Notes: generated by a model not told the origin, from the sequence alone. 64,000 bases of DNA from Anaerobacillus arseniciselenatis (GCF_001865995.1 NZ_MLQQ01000001.1:558001-622000), one strand, 5' to 3'; positions 44,101 through 52,745 are shown, counted from the first letter of the stretch. Program-made: numbers and translations.

Positions 44101-45129
44101 ATGGACAAAATGAACAATAAATACTCACGTCAGCTTTTATTTTGGCCTGAAGGAGAAAGTAGTCAAAAAAAACTAAGTGAAAAAATTGTAACGATTATTG
44201 GGATCGGGGCGTTAGGAACTGCTCTTGCCAATCACCTTGTTCGGGCAGGCGTTGGTGAAGTTAGATTAGTAGATCGTGATTTTGTAGAAGAAAGCAATTT
44301 ACAACGTCAAATGCTTTTTGATGAAAAAGATGCGGCAAATCACTTACCAAAAGTAGTCGCAGCCGAAAATAAATTATCCACCATCAACTCTTCAGTTAAA
44401 ATAAAACCATATATTGAAGATTTAAATGCTAGCAATATTGAAGATATTGTGGAAGGGTCTCATTTAATTTTAGATGGAACTGACAATATGAGTACGCGAT
44501 TTCTTATCAATGACGTTAGTATTAAATTAGAGATACCTTGGATTTACGGAGGCGTTGTTCATTCAAGAGGAATGACGACAACGATTATCCCAAATATCAC
44601 CCCTTGTTTTAGATGCTTATTCCCTGACGTAGAAACTGGACATGCCGAAACTTGTGATTCAGTTGGTGTATTAAGTACTGTCGTTCATGTGATCGCTTCT
44701 TATCAAGTAACAGAAGCATTGAAACTTTTAATTGAAGACCGAACTTTTATTAGAGAAGAAATGATCCAATTAGATGTGTGGAAAAATGACTTTGAATTAT
44801 TTCCCTTCCAACTATCGTTGAATGAAGACTGTTCATGCTGCCAAAAGAAGGATTTTAAGTTTTTATCGGATGTAAATACACAATTAGTTTCTTCGTTATG
44901 TGGCAGAAATGCCATTCAAATCACACCAATGGCATCAAAAGAAATTGTTTTTAATGACTTTTATAAAAAGTGGGCCAAGTTAGGAAAAGTAAAACAAACA
45001 CCATATTTGTTAAGGTTAACCTACGAAGGCTATCAACTTTCTTTATTTAAAAACGCCCGACTTCTAGTTCAAGGAACAGCTGACCAGAAAATTGCCAAAC
45101 GACTATATTCTACACTCGTTGGAGAATAA
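44101..45129 (+). CDS. MoeB/ThiF/HesA-type E1-like adenylyltransferase
   Basis: Activates a MoaD/ThiS-like carrier by adenylating its terminal glycine. The 342 residues have the nucleotide loop IIGIGALGTALANHL, DRDFVEESNLQRQMLF, the DGTDNMSTRFLIND adenylation motif, the zinc pairs CFRC and CSCC and a conserved Cys in AETCDSVGVLST. AAGGAG precedes the ATG. It is divergent from AOR and close to the MoaD-like gene, so it probably belongs to tungstopterin synthesis. The last 90 residues (after CSCC) form a short C-terminal extension rather than a rhodanese domain. Confidence 0.9.
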   Translation: MDKMNNKYSRQLLFWPEGESSQKKLSEKIVTIIGIGALGTALANHLVRAGVGEVRLVDRDFVEESNLQRQMLFDEKDAANHLPKVVAAENKLSTINSSVKIKPYIEDLNASNIEDIVEGSHLILDGTDNMSTRFLINDVSIKLEIPWIYGGVVHSRGMTTTIIPNITPCFRCLFPDVETGHAETCDSVGVLSTVVHVIASYQVTEALKLLIEDRTFIREEMIQLDVWKNDFELFPFQLSLNEDCSCCQKKDFKFLSDVNTQLVSSLCGRNAIQITPMASKEIVFNDFYKKWAKLGKVKQTPYLLRLTYEGYQLSLFKNARLLVQGTADQKIAKRLYSTLVGE

Positions 45130-45280
45130 GTCGGAGCTTATCTAAAAACTATTTTTCGTTCACCTTGTTCCATTTCGTTTTAAAATTTCATAAGTTATAA
45201 AGAAACTTAACTAACTATTGGATTAGTTAATGGTTAATTTAAACTTCTGAATTCTAAAATGATCGAAAGGTGACTGATAC

Positions 45281-45991
45281 ATGAATAAATTTAGTTATAC
45301 TGACATGTTAGCTTACTTAGGTATTAGTAGTGCTCATCCCGGCGGGTTTATGTTAACAAAAAGTATTTTAGATAATGAAAAAATTGAACGAAATTCGCAA
45401 ATTTTAGATATTGGCTGTGGTACTGGACGAACGTCTGCTTTTTTAGCTAAAAAATACAAATGCAACGTTACTGCCATTGATTGCCATCCTACTATGATCA
45501 CAAAAGCTCAAAAGCGATTTAAAAGAGAAAATTTAAAAGTTAAACTTATTAATGGAACTGCAGAGAAACTTCCGTTTAAAAAGGAAACATTTGATTTTAT
45601 TATTGCAGAATCGGTAATCGCTTTTACAAACTTAGATTTATCATTAAAAGAAATTTCCAATAAGTTAAAGCACAAAGGGAAATTTATTTCAATTGAACTC
45701 GTCTCCGAAGATGTGCTTACCGACAATGAAAAAGAGGAAATAAAAAAACTTTACGGGCTTAAAAATATTTTATCAGCTACAGAATGGAAAAAGAAACTCA
45801 CTAATCACGATTTTTCAAGCGTCGTAGTTGAAGAAGATAACAACGAAACAGATCAAAATATAGCCTCAGAAAAACATGACCCATCAGAACATCTTAATCC
45901 TGAATTGTTTCAAATTTTTGAATCCCACGCTAAGTTAATTCAAAAATATAAGGGACGGCTAGGGTACCGAATTTTTAAGTGCACTAAATAA
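45281..45991 (+). CDS. SAM-dependent methyltransferase, class I
   Basis: 236 residues with motif I in ILDIGCGTGRTSAFLA, motif II in VTAIDCHPTMITKAQ and the later GTAEKLPFKKETFDFIIAES. AAAGGTG stands before the ATG. It follows the MoeB-like gene by 150 bases with a possible separate start of transcription. It lies within the segment bounded by the two R3 hairpins. Substrate unknown. A link with the AOR module is only positional. Confidence 0.88.
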   Translation: MNKFSYTDMLAYLGISSAHPGGFMLTKSILDNEKIERNSQILDIGCGTGRTSAFLAKKYKCNVTAIDCHPTMITKAQKRFKRENLKVKLINGTAEKLPFKKETFDFIIAESVIAFTNLDLSLKEISNKLKHKGKFISIELVSEDVLTDNEKEEIKKLYGLKNILSATEWKKKLTNHDFSSVVVEEDNNETDQNIASEKHDPSEHLNPELFQIFESHAKLIQKYKGRLGYRIFKCTK

Positions 45992-46006
45992 ATTTTATAA
46001 ACATAG

Positions 46007-46053
46007 AAAAAACTAAGGCTTTTGCGACGAATTGTCAAAGCCTTAGTTTTTTT
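46007..46053 (+). terminator. Intrinsic terminator after the methyltransferase gene
   Basis: AAAAACTAAGGCTTTTG and CAAAGCCTTAGTTTTTTT pair around GCGACGAATTG. Strong T-run on the plus strand. Confidence 0.9.
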
Positions 46054-46069
46054 AAAAATTTTATTTGAG

Positions 46070-46190
46070 GGTGGGACAAAAGTGTCTGACACCACGCGGA
46101 TCCTACTAAATATAGACGTACAGATTTATCATATGTCTATATTCGGTGTCTAGCGGTGTCTGACACTTTGTTTTGTCCCAGCCTCTTTCC
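46070..46190. repeat. R3 long-hairpin repeat, copy 2 (inverted to copy 1)
   Basis: GGTGGGACAAAAGTGTCTGAC...GTCTGACACTTTGTTTTG and GTCCCAGCC, with GACGTACAGATTTATCATA at the tip. The reverse complement agrees with 41871-41991 at all but a few positions. It is followed at once by a truncated R1 element. Confidence 0.88.
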
Positions 46191-46283
46191 GCCACTAAGA
46201 TCAATATATAGTTGCGTCAAAACCATTCGCAAACAATATATTGCGTGATGTGGCTCATTTTTCGTAATTAGGAAATTCACTCA
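46191..46283. repeat. R1 palindromic element, copy 6 (truncated, subfamily B)
   Basis: Lacks the left terminal repeat. Centre ATATATAGTTGCGTC / TTCGCAAACAATATATTG, outer CCAC/GTGG, right end GTAATTAGGAAATTCACTC. It ends immediately before the stop codon of the CAP gene (46285). Confidence 0.8.
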
Positions 46284-46284
46284 T

Positions 46285-47205
46285 CTATTGACTTATAAAC
46301 ATTTGTGTCCAGTGGTGTCCATTTTCATTGTAACCAACACCTATGTGCGTAAAATCTCCATTTAAGATGTTTTGGCGGTGTCCTTCACTATCCATCCACG
46401 ATTGCACGACTTGCTCAGGTGATTGTTGACCTTGGGCAATGTTTTCTGCTGCTGAGTTATAAGAAACACCAAAGTCTCTAATCATGTCAAAAGGAGACCC
46501 ATAAGTTGGACTTGTATGCGAAAAATAGTTGTTTTCTTGCATATCATTAGATTTTGTTCTAGCGACATTACTTAAATCACCATGTGCTTGTAAGTCCGAC
46601 AATCCATTATTTCTTCTTTCGACGTTTGTCAACTCAATTACTCTAGATTCAAACTCGTTAATACCTTCTGCAGGTGCTTCTTCTCTCGTCTCTTCTTCAT
46701 CTGGTGTTGTAAATTCTGGCTGCCCTTCTTCCGGCTGTTCATCTACTCTTTCAGGTTCTGCAGGTTGCCTTTCTTCTGCTCTTTCAGGCTCTGCAGGTTG
46801 TGCTTGCTCTTCTGCCCACTGACGTTCCTGTGGTTGCTCTCCTGTACCCTCATGCTCGGTAGGAGTTGGTTGCTCCTCTACTGGACCCTCTTGACCAGGA
46901 GCACCCCCTGGAACTTGGAATTGTATATTATGTTGGTGCTCTTGACCATCATCAACAACAAACTTATATTTAGCTTTTTGAATTTCTATCGCTTTCGTAT
47001 GTGGAAATTGATCACTTGGTACGTTTGTACTCTCACTAGAAATTGCCGCATACGGATTTGGATTAACCATTTCTTCTTGCGCCTGATACTCTCTTCCAAA
47101 TTGTTGTTGATCTCTTGTTTCTAGACCGGCGCCGCCAACTCCACAACCAACGAGTGCCAGTAAGTATATACACATTAGAATTAGTATGATATTTATTTTC
47201 TTCAT
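46285..47205 (-). CDS. CAP/SCP-domain lipoprotein (YkwD-like)
   Basis: 306 residues. An N-terminal signal peptide ends in the lipobox LVGC (Cys about 21), so the protein is probably a membrane-anchored lipoprotein. A long Pro/Glu/Gln-rich linker (about residues 95-180, with repeated QPAEPER units) follows. The CAP domain covers about 185-306: IELTNVERRNNGLSDL, NDMQENNYFSHTSPTYGSP, SAAENIAQGQQSPEQVVQSW, SEGHRQNILNG and HIGVGYNE. Related proteins appear in spore coats and cell envelopes; function here is unknown. Confidence 0.9.
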   Translation of the reverse strand: MKKINIILILMCIYLLALVGCGVGGAGLETRDQQQFGREYQAQEEMVNPNPYAAISSESTNVPSDQFPHTKAIEIQKAKYKFVVDDGQEHQHNIQFQVPGGAPGQEGPVEEQPTPTEHEGTGEQPQERQWAEEQAQPAEPERAEERQPAEPERVDEQPEEGQPEFTTPDEEETREEAPAEGINEFESRVIELTNVERRNNGLSDLQAHGDLSNVARTKSNDMQENNYFSHTSPTYGSPFDMIRDFGVSYNSAAENIAQGQQSPEQVVQSWMDSEGHRQNILNGDFTHIGVGYNENGHHWTQMFISQ

Positions 47206-47309
47206 CGTTAATACCCTCCTTTACTTGTTATTTCATATTTTTTCTATAATTATCGCTAATTATTTATGGTAATAAAATGTAAGTGTTCATCAATTTTGAA
47301 CAAAAAAAA

Positions 47310-47338
47310 GAGCAGGCCACATTGACCATGCTCATTTT
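47310..47338 (-). terminator. Intrinsic terminator after ppaC
   Basis: Minus strand GAGCATGGTC and GGCCTGCTC pair, followed by TTTTTTTTG. It is bidirectional in appearance. Confidence 0.8.
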
Positions 47339-47341
47339 TTA

Positions 47342-48274
47342 TTACATTTTATTAAAGATATCCGTTAACACTGGGACAATTTGCTTTTTGCGAGATACTA
47401 CACCTTTTAAAGTTGCGGTATTATTAGTTAATGTCACATCGTAAGCTTCTTCAACCGCTTTTGCACTTTCTCCTACAGTAAGCGCCACAGAATCGCTATT
47501 TAAAATATCTGTAACGACTAATAAAAATAAATCTAAGTTCTTTTCTTTTACAACTTCTGCTATAGCAGCTTCTATTTCCTCTTGACGAACAAGCACGTCG
47601 TTTGTATCTACAGCATTTACTTGAGCAATTTCAACTTTATAGTTACCCATCGTAAATTCTTTTGCATCTAATGAAATTAATTCAGTAACTGTTTTATCAC
47701 TTAAATTAGCACCTGCTTTTAGCATTTCTAATCCGTAAGTTTCAGCATTTACTCCAGCTATTTCTGCTAACTCATGAGCTGCCTTTACATCTTCTTTTGT
47801 ACATGTTGGAGACTTAAATAAAAGCGAATCAGAGATAATTGCCGACAACATTAACCCAGCAACCTCCTTTTCAATCTTTACTCCATTTTCCTTATACAGT
47901 TTGTTTAATATCGTCGCTGTACAGCCAACTGGCTCAGCTCGATAGTATAAAGGGTCACTCGTTTCAAAATTAGCAATACGGTGATGATCAATAACTTCTA
48001 ATACACGCACCGCATCGATATCACCAACACTTTGTTGACGCTCATTATGATCAACTAAAATTACACCATTTACTTCGTTTGCAACAGTACTAACTAATCG
48101 AGGAGTTTCTGCCTTGAAATATTCTAAAGCAAATTGTGTTTCTCCATTAACTTCTCCTAAACGAACTGGCTCTGCATCCATCCCTAATTTCACTTTTAAA
48201 TCTGCATAAGCTATTGCTGAACAAATTGTGTCTGTATCTGGGTTTTTATGACCGAAAATAAGTACTTTTTCCAT
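47342..48274 (-). CDS. ppaC: Manganese-dependent inorganic pyrophosphatase
   Basis: Family II pyrophosphatase, hydrolysing PPi to drive biosynthesis. The start is the ATG at 48272-48274 ([20 protein letters not shown]) behind AGGGAG; the longer frame adds 15 unrelated residues. 310 residues. The DHH motifs are [21 protein letters not shown] and the C-terminal substrate loop VSRKKQIVP. Length and sequence match B. subtilis PpaC. Confidence 0.96.
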   Translation of the reverse strand: MEKVLIFGHKNPDTDTICSAIAYADLKVKLGMDAEPVRLGEVNGETQFALEYFKAETPRLVSTVANEVNGVILVDHNERQQSVGDIDAVRVLEVIDHHRIANFETSDPLYYRAEPVGCTATILNKLYKENGVKIEKEVAGLMLSAIISDSLLFKSPTCTKEDVKAAHELAEIAGVNAETYGLEMLKAGANLSDKTVTELISLDAKEFTMGNYKVEIAQVNAVDTNDVLVRQEEIEAAIAEVVKEKNLDLFLLVVTDILNSDSVALTVGESAKAVEEAYDVTLTNNTATLKGVVSRKKQIVPVLTDIFNKM

Positions 48275-48514
48275 ACTCTCTACTCCCTTATTATTAAATT
48301 GGTATGTTATAGCCATCATTTTATCGAAAAAAAGCTAGTTTGTCTAAATTAAAATTATATAAACTAATCAATATTTTACAATCCGCCTAAATTAATGACT
48401 TTATCAGTATTGAATTATTTTTGTTCGAGTGCTTAAGATGTATTTCTATATAAAAAACTAGCGTGTCAATTGAAGAGACAATTACCAAGCGAGCCCAAAG
48501 GACAAAAAAACAAG

Positions 48515-48626
48515 AAGGTTCCCAAGAACACTATGTCAGTGACGTTTGGCACCTAGATATAGACGGGTGTAAATTGTATACGTCTATAATTCGGAGTTAC
48601 TTTACTGACACTTTTTTGGGACCCCT
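48515..48626. repeat. R3 long-hairpin repeat, diverged copy
   Basis: GGTTCCCAA...TGTCAGTGACG faces ACTGACACTTTTTTGGGACC, with TATAGACGG / CGTCTATA at the tip. It lies just downstream of asnB (minus) and likely terminates it. The short frame across it is judged spurious. Confidence 0.7.
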
Positions 48627-48644
48627 CTTTAATGGTAAATATCT

Positions 48645-50492
48645 TTAATCTTTCACTTCCACCTTATAAGTTTTTAGCCACGTATCAATTTGTGCTAAAT
48701 GTGCGATCAGTTGGGGTCCAGTCATGAGTTGCCCGAACCACGGTCTTTTAAAAGCTGCTCCATCTGTTGCAACGATTTCCCTAAGCTTCTTTTTATCTGC
48801 AAATTGCAGTAATGGAGAGGAAGGATCATCCACAATTTCTTGTAGCCACTGTTTCACCGCCTTCGTATAATATGGGTTGTGGGTTTTAGGATAAGGACTC
48901 TTTTTCCGATAAAGGACGTTGCTTGGTAAAACTCCTTCTAATGCTTTTCTTAAAATCCCTTTTTCGCGCCCTTCAAGATTTTTCATTTCCCATGGGATAT
49001 TCCACACATACTCCACTAAACGGTGATCAGCAAATGGAACACGTACTTCCAGGCTTGCGCCCATACTCATACGATCTTTACGATCAAGTAACGTTGTCAT
49101 AAACCAGACAATATTTAAATAAAACAACTCTCTGCGACGAGCTTCTTCATCTGTTTCTCCTTCAAGACGCGGTGTCTCTGCTAAAGTTTCTTTATATCGT
49201 TGCATCACATAATCTTGAAGCTGCAGCTTTTCGCGCCACTCGTTATTAAGAAGCACTTCTCGTTCTAATATCGAATCCATCCAAGGAAAACCGTCTCGAT
49301 TCATTAAATCTTTGCGATGAAACCACGGATAGCCACCAAAAATCTCATCAGCACACTCGCCTGATAGACCAACCGTAACATCTTTTTTAATTTGTTTACA
49401 AAACCATAATAGTGATGAATCGATATCGGCCATGCCTGGAAGATCTCGAACATAAACCGCCTCTTTTAAATAAGTTGCTAAATCTTCATTCGTAATCACT
49501 GAGGAATGATGCTTTGTTCCTAAAAACTGTGAAACCTCTTTAATCCAAGGTCCGTCGGCATTCGGTTGGAAATCGTTCTCTTTAAAAAACTTATCATTAT
49601 CAATATAATCAATTGAGTACGTTTGAAGCTGTCCTCTTCCTTCTCTTTTAAAGTAATTTGCTGCAAAGGCAGTTAACGCACTAGAATCAACCCCTCCAGA
49701 TAAAAACGTACTTACTGGAACATCTGCAACTAACTGTCTTTCAACAGTATCTCGTAGCAACCACTGAATTTTCTCAGCAGTTTGTTCTACATTATCTTCG
49801 TGCTTCTTACTATCTAATTGCCAATAACGAAAAACTTTTAATCCATTACGATTATATTTCAAAGCGTGACCTGGACGTAATTCTTTCATATCGTTAAAAA
49901 TGCCGTGACCCGGTGTTCGTGAAGGACCTAACCCAAACACCTCTGCTAGGCCTTCTCTTGTTACTTCACTCTTTACATCTGGATGCGCTAATACCGCTTT
50001 TATTTCTGAGCCAAATAAGAGCCCTCCATTCATCTCTTGATAAAAAAGCGGCTTCACACCTAAGCGGTCACGAGCAATAAACAATTCTTGTTTTTCAGCA
50101 TTCCAAATCGCAAAAGCAAAAATCCCATTTAAATGATCGACACACTTAGGACCCCATTCTATAAAAGAAGTTAATAAAACTTCAGTATCTGAGTGAGAGT
50201 TAAAACGATGACCACGCTGTAATAACTCTTTCCGAAGATCCTCTGTATTGTAAAGCTCTCCGTTATAGGCTATCGTAAACGCTTTGTCTGACATTGACTT
50301 TGTCATCGGTTGTTTTCCGCCTTCCGGATCTACTACAACTAATCTTGTATGCCCAAAAACTGCATGATTTGTACTCCAAACTCGATAGTCATCAGGCCCA
50401 CGTTTACTTAACGTATTGGCCATTCGCCGAACGAGCTCCTCCTCCTTCCTTAAATCTTTATTCCAATTGATCCAACCTGTAATACCACACAT
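48645..50492 (-). CDS. asnB: Asparagine synthetase, glutamine-hydrolysing
   Basis: Makes asparagine from aspartate, glutamine and ATP. The 615 residues have Cys2 as the glutaminase nucleophile (MCGITGWINW), RGPDDYRVW, AYNGELYN and the synthetase PP-loop TFLSGGVDSSALTAF, with SGECADEIFGGYPW. Length is close to B. subtilis AsnO (YisO) and AsnB; I cannot say which is the orthologue. An R1 repeat lies about 137 bp upstream of the start. Confidence 0.93.
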   Translation of the reverse strand: MCGITGWINWNKDLRKEEELVRRMANTLSKRGPDDYRVWSTNHAVFGHTRLVVVDPEGGKQPMTKSMSDKAFTIAYNGELYNTEDLRKELLQRGHRFNSHSDTEVLLTSFIEWGPKCVDHLNGIFAFAIWNAEKQELFIARDRLGVKPLFYQEMNGGLLFGSEIKAVLAHPDVKSEVTREGLAEVFGLGPSRTPGHGIFNDMKELRPGHALKYNRNGLKVFRYWQLDSKKHEDNVEQTAEKIQWLLRDTVERQLVADVPVSTFLSGGVDSSALTAFAANYFKREGRGQLQTYSIDYIDNDKFFKENDFQPNADGPWIKEVSQFLGTKHHSSVITNEDLATYLKEAVYVRDLPGMADIDSSLLWFCKQIKKDVTVGLSGECADEIFGGYPWFHRKDLMNRDGFPWMDSILEREVLLNNEWREKLQLQDYVMQRYKETLAETPRLEGETDEEARRRELFYLNIVWFMTTLLDRKDRMSMGASLEVRVPFADHRLVEYVWNIPWEMKNLEGREKGILRKALEGVLPSNVLYRKKSPYPKTHNPYYTKAVKQWLQEIVDDPSSPLLQFADKKKLREIVATDGAAFKRPWFGQLMTGPQLIAHLAQIDTWLKTYKVEVKD

Positions 50493-50628
50493 CTATATCA
50501 ACCCCTCCTAGGGAATGTTGTTTAAATTAATGGACTTACTGCCCATACAGCAACATATTCACACATAATGGTAATTGTTCTTTCTTTAGGAGCAATTGGC
50601 ATGTATTCTGACACATTTTTTTCACATT

Positions 50629-50745
50629 AATGAATTTCATAATTCATAATTCTCACCACTAAGACAATATATAGTTGCGTCAAAACCATTCGCAAACTAT
50701 ATATTGCATGATGTGGCTCACTTTTGGTAATTATGAAATTCACTC
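50629..50745. repeat. R1 palindromic element, copy 7 (subfamily B)
   Basis: Ends AATGAATTTCATAATTC and AATTATGAAATTCACT. Centre CAATATATAGTTGCG / CGCAAACTATATATTG, outer CCAC/GTGG. It lies between asnB and sspH, 50 bp from copy 8, which belongs to the other subfamily. Confidence 0.88.
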
Positions 50746-50795
50746 ACATGCATATTTTTGTGAATTTTTGAGATATTATGGATAGACTTTAATTT

Positions 50796-50914
50796 AATGA
50801 ATTTCATAATCCAATATTGTTGCCATTAAGTATCTATATGCAGTTGCGTTAAACCGCTCGCAACTACATATAGCTTGATATGGCTCATTTTATATAATTA
50901 TGAAATTCCACTCA
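50796..50914. repeat. R1 palindromic element, copy 8
   Basis: Ends AATGAATTTCATAATCC and AATTATGAAATTCCACT. Centre TATATGCAGTTGCG / CGCAACTACATATA. It ends three or four bases before the sspH ribosome site, so it forms most of the sspH leader. Confidence 0.88.
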
Positions 50915-50932
50915 ATTAGGAGGAAAATACAT

Positions 50933-51115
50933 ATGAACACTAATCGTGCACAACAAATTTTAGAATCAGCAAAAGATATTGAAGTTCAGCATAACGGATC
51001 CTCTATCTGGATTCAGAATGTTAATCCTGAAGAGGGAACAGCACGTGTTTATCCAAGACAAAACCCCGAGCAAGAAATGACTGTCAGTGTGACCGAACTA
51101 CAAGAGAAGCATTAA
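50933..51115 (+). CDS. sspH: H-type small acid-soluble spore protein
   Basis: 60-residue minor spore core protein. The ATG at 50933 follows AGGAGG by nine bases; the longer frame would run through the R1 element. The sequence MNTNRAQQILESAKDIEVQH, then WIQNVNPEEGTARVYPRQNP, fits the SspH family (MNxxRAxxIL, VNYNG-like segment, TARVYP). Expected in the forespore under sigma G. An intrinsic terminator follows. Confidence 0.9.
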   Translation: MNTNRAQQILESAKDIEVQHNGSSIWIQNVNPEEGTARVYPRQNPEQEMTVSVTELQEKH

Positions 51116-51180
51116 GAAAAGAAGTGGAAGACGCCTTGGTTAGCTTCGACAAGCTAAATGGAGCAAGCCTTAATACAACA

Positions 51181-51228
51181 AAAAGCTGAATTGCAGTAAG
51201 GATTATACCTACTTCAATTCAGCTTTTT
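51181..51228. terminator. Bidirectional terminator between sspH and yfkJ
   Basis: AAAAGCTGAATTG and CAATTCAGCTTTTT pair. It lies between convergent genes. Confidence 0.9.
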
Positions 51229-51232
51229 CATT

Positions 51233-51700
51233 TTACAGCTTATGTTTCTTAATGTGCGTAAGTAATTGTTTGCAAGCTTCTTCTACAAGTTCGTATACCT
51301 CTTCAAAATTACCTGTAAAATAAGGATCTGGAACGTCTACAACTTTAGATTCAGGGATGTAATCCAGTAGCCTATTTATTTCTCCTGACTCACCATACCC
51401 TTTCATCCGGTTCAAGTTGCCTAAATTTTCTGCGTCCATAGCAATAATATAATCAAATTGTTTTAAATCTTCTTTTTTGACCTGTCTTGCTAGCATATTC
51501 TCACTATCCACTTTATTATCTTTTAAGATTTTTAACGTTCCATCATGAGGACGATTTCCAATATGCCAATCTCCAGTCCCAGCAGAATCAATGACAAAAT
51601 CTTTTTCTAAACCTGCCTCTGCTACCTTTTTTCTAAAAATTGCTTCAGCCATTGGTGACCTACATATATTACCTAAACAAACAAATAAAACTTTAACCAT
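51233..51700 (-). CDS. yfkJ: Low-molecular-weight protein-tyrosine phosphatase
   Basis: Cysteine phosphatase with the P-loop CLGNICRS near the N-terminus and the catalytic Asp in VPDPYFTG. Two adjacent ATG codons are possible; the second (51698-51700) is better placed behind AAAGGAG. 155 residues, like B. subtilis YfkJ (156). YfkJ differs from the arginine phosphatase YwlE by the wider P-loop (CLGN versus CTGN), which is the form seen here. Roles in stress response are inferred. Confidence 0.88.
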   Translation of the reverse strand: MVKVLFVCLGNICRSPMAEAIFRKKVAEAGLEKDFVIDSAGTGDWHIGNRPHDGTLKILKDNKVDSENMLARQVKKEDLKQFDYIIAMDAENLGNLNRMKGYGESGEINRLLDYIPESKVVDVPDPYFTGNFEEVYELVEEACKQLLTHIKKHKL

Positions 51701-51889
51701 CATCTTCTCCTTTCAAAATTATACATCTAATATTCACTTAACTTATTATAGCTTTTTTATATTTTTCTGCAATAACACTTCTGTGTAAGCGCTTTAAAAT
51801 TATTCATTTTAATACAAATTAATTTATTTTTATTCAAAATAAAAGTTTGTGATTTTTTAGTATTTTCAGTTAACTCACCTCAAAAGGAA

Positions 51890-51913
51890 ATCCTCTCTAA
51901 ATGGTGAGAGGAT
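51890..51913. repeat. Short hairpin ATCCTCTC/GAGAGGAT
   Basis: Perfect eight-base arms around TAAATGGT, in the gap between the phosphatase and the Cys-rich small gene. It may be a terminator for the latter (minus strand), with ATTTCCTTTTGAGG after it. Confidence 0.5.
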
Positions 51914-51981
51914 ATGTGAACACGTAGTATATATATTATAGTTATTAAACGAGATTGTTTATTCCTACTTTTCTTGTCTTT

Positions 51982-52269
51982 TTACTTGAAAATTTCTTGA
52001 TGCTCTTCTTTAATTTTTGCTAAAACAGCTTCAACTGTCTTATGCTGCTGGCCAACGCGATAGCTCTTAACATTTCTTAAAGAACAACTACACTCAGGAT
52101 TCCCTTGAAGAATTTGAATAACTTCCTCATCATCACATTCGATTTCTTCCAACATATTCCCTTTGCAATTACAATCACTGTTTTCAAATTTTTCATAAAT
52201 CACAAAAAAATCATCTTTTGTTTCCTCAGTGAAATACTCTTTTGTTTCGACTAAATCTTGAACGATCAC
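51982..52269 (-). CDS. Small Cys-containing protein, unrecognised
   Basis: 95 residues with GTG start at 52267-52269 behind AGGAAG. Five cysteines form the pattern CNC (residues about 33-35), C, and CSC (about 60-62), in SDCNCKGN, IECDDEE and PECSCS. Acidic overall, no membrane segment. It ends in an amphipathic helix (AVLAKIKEEHQEIF). The cysteine spacing suggests metal binding or redox activity, but I do not recognise the family. It is downstream of the YolD-like gene after a 130-base gap. Confidence 0.7.
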   Translation of the reverse strand: MIVQDLVETKEYFTEETKDDFFVIYEKFENSDCNCKGNMLEEIECDDEEVIQILQGNPECSCSLRNVKSYRVGQQHKTVEAVLAKIKEEHQEIFK

Positions 52270-52400
52270 GTCTTCACTTCCTATTCTTAATTTTTATAAA
52301 TTATTTTTTGCAATTCCTACTATAACATTTTTCCCCTCTTATTTGGGCAACTTTTTTGTGAAATTTATATTACATTTTTCCGAACACGGTGAATGGTTAT

Positions 52401-52733
52401 TCAGTCGACTCTTTTCATATCAATAATATCTTCTAAAAATATTTGCACCTTCGTACCATCCACTTTTGCGACCTTTATTGAAGTTAAACTGTGGTCGACA
52501 TGATCAATAACGCCGATTACACTTCTGTAATCACCGCTTTTAAAATACTTCAACTGTACTGATTCTCTCGTTTGTAAGGAAAAATGGATGATTTCATTAA
52601 ATTCCTCTAACCGTTGTTCATCGATGATAGGCTTAGTTTTATAGTTTTGACGCTCTTTTAATTCACGGATCATTGATACGTGTTCCGGAAGCATCATTGC
52701 TGTCCATTTTATATTACCCCGATCTTTTAACAT
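52401..52733 (-). CDS. yqjX: YolD-like protein
   Basis: 110-residue protein of the YolD family. It begins MLKDRGNIKWTAMMLPEHVS and has DHVDHSLTSIKV, with ending FLEDIIDMKRVD. YolD proteins are encoded next to UvrX-type Y-family polymerases and form part of their SOS module; their biochemical role is unclear. It follows the polymerase by 12 bases. Confidence 0.9.
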   Translation of the reverse strand: MLKDRGNIKWTAMMLPEHVSMIRELKERQNYKTKPIIDEQRLEEFNEIIHFSLQTRESVQLKYFKSGDYRSVIGVIDHVDHSLTSIKVAKVDGTKVQIFLEDIIDMKRVD

Positions 52734-52745
52734 ATTTTCACCTCT

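Noticed and set aside
46529-47124. Open frames opposite the CAP lipoprotein
   Set aside because: They are shadows of the repetitive Pro/Glu-rich linker; the minus-strand gene has a lipobox and a full CAP domain.
48463-48648. 61-residue open frame on the plus strand
   Set aside because: It lies across an R3 hairpin and overlaps the asnB 3' end; no coding signal.
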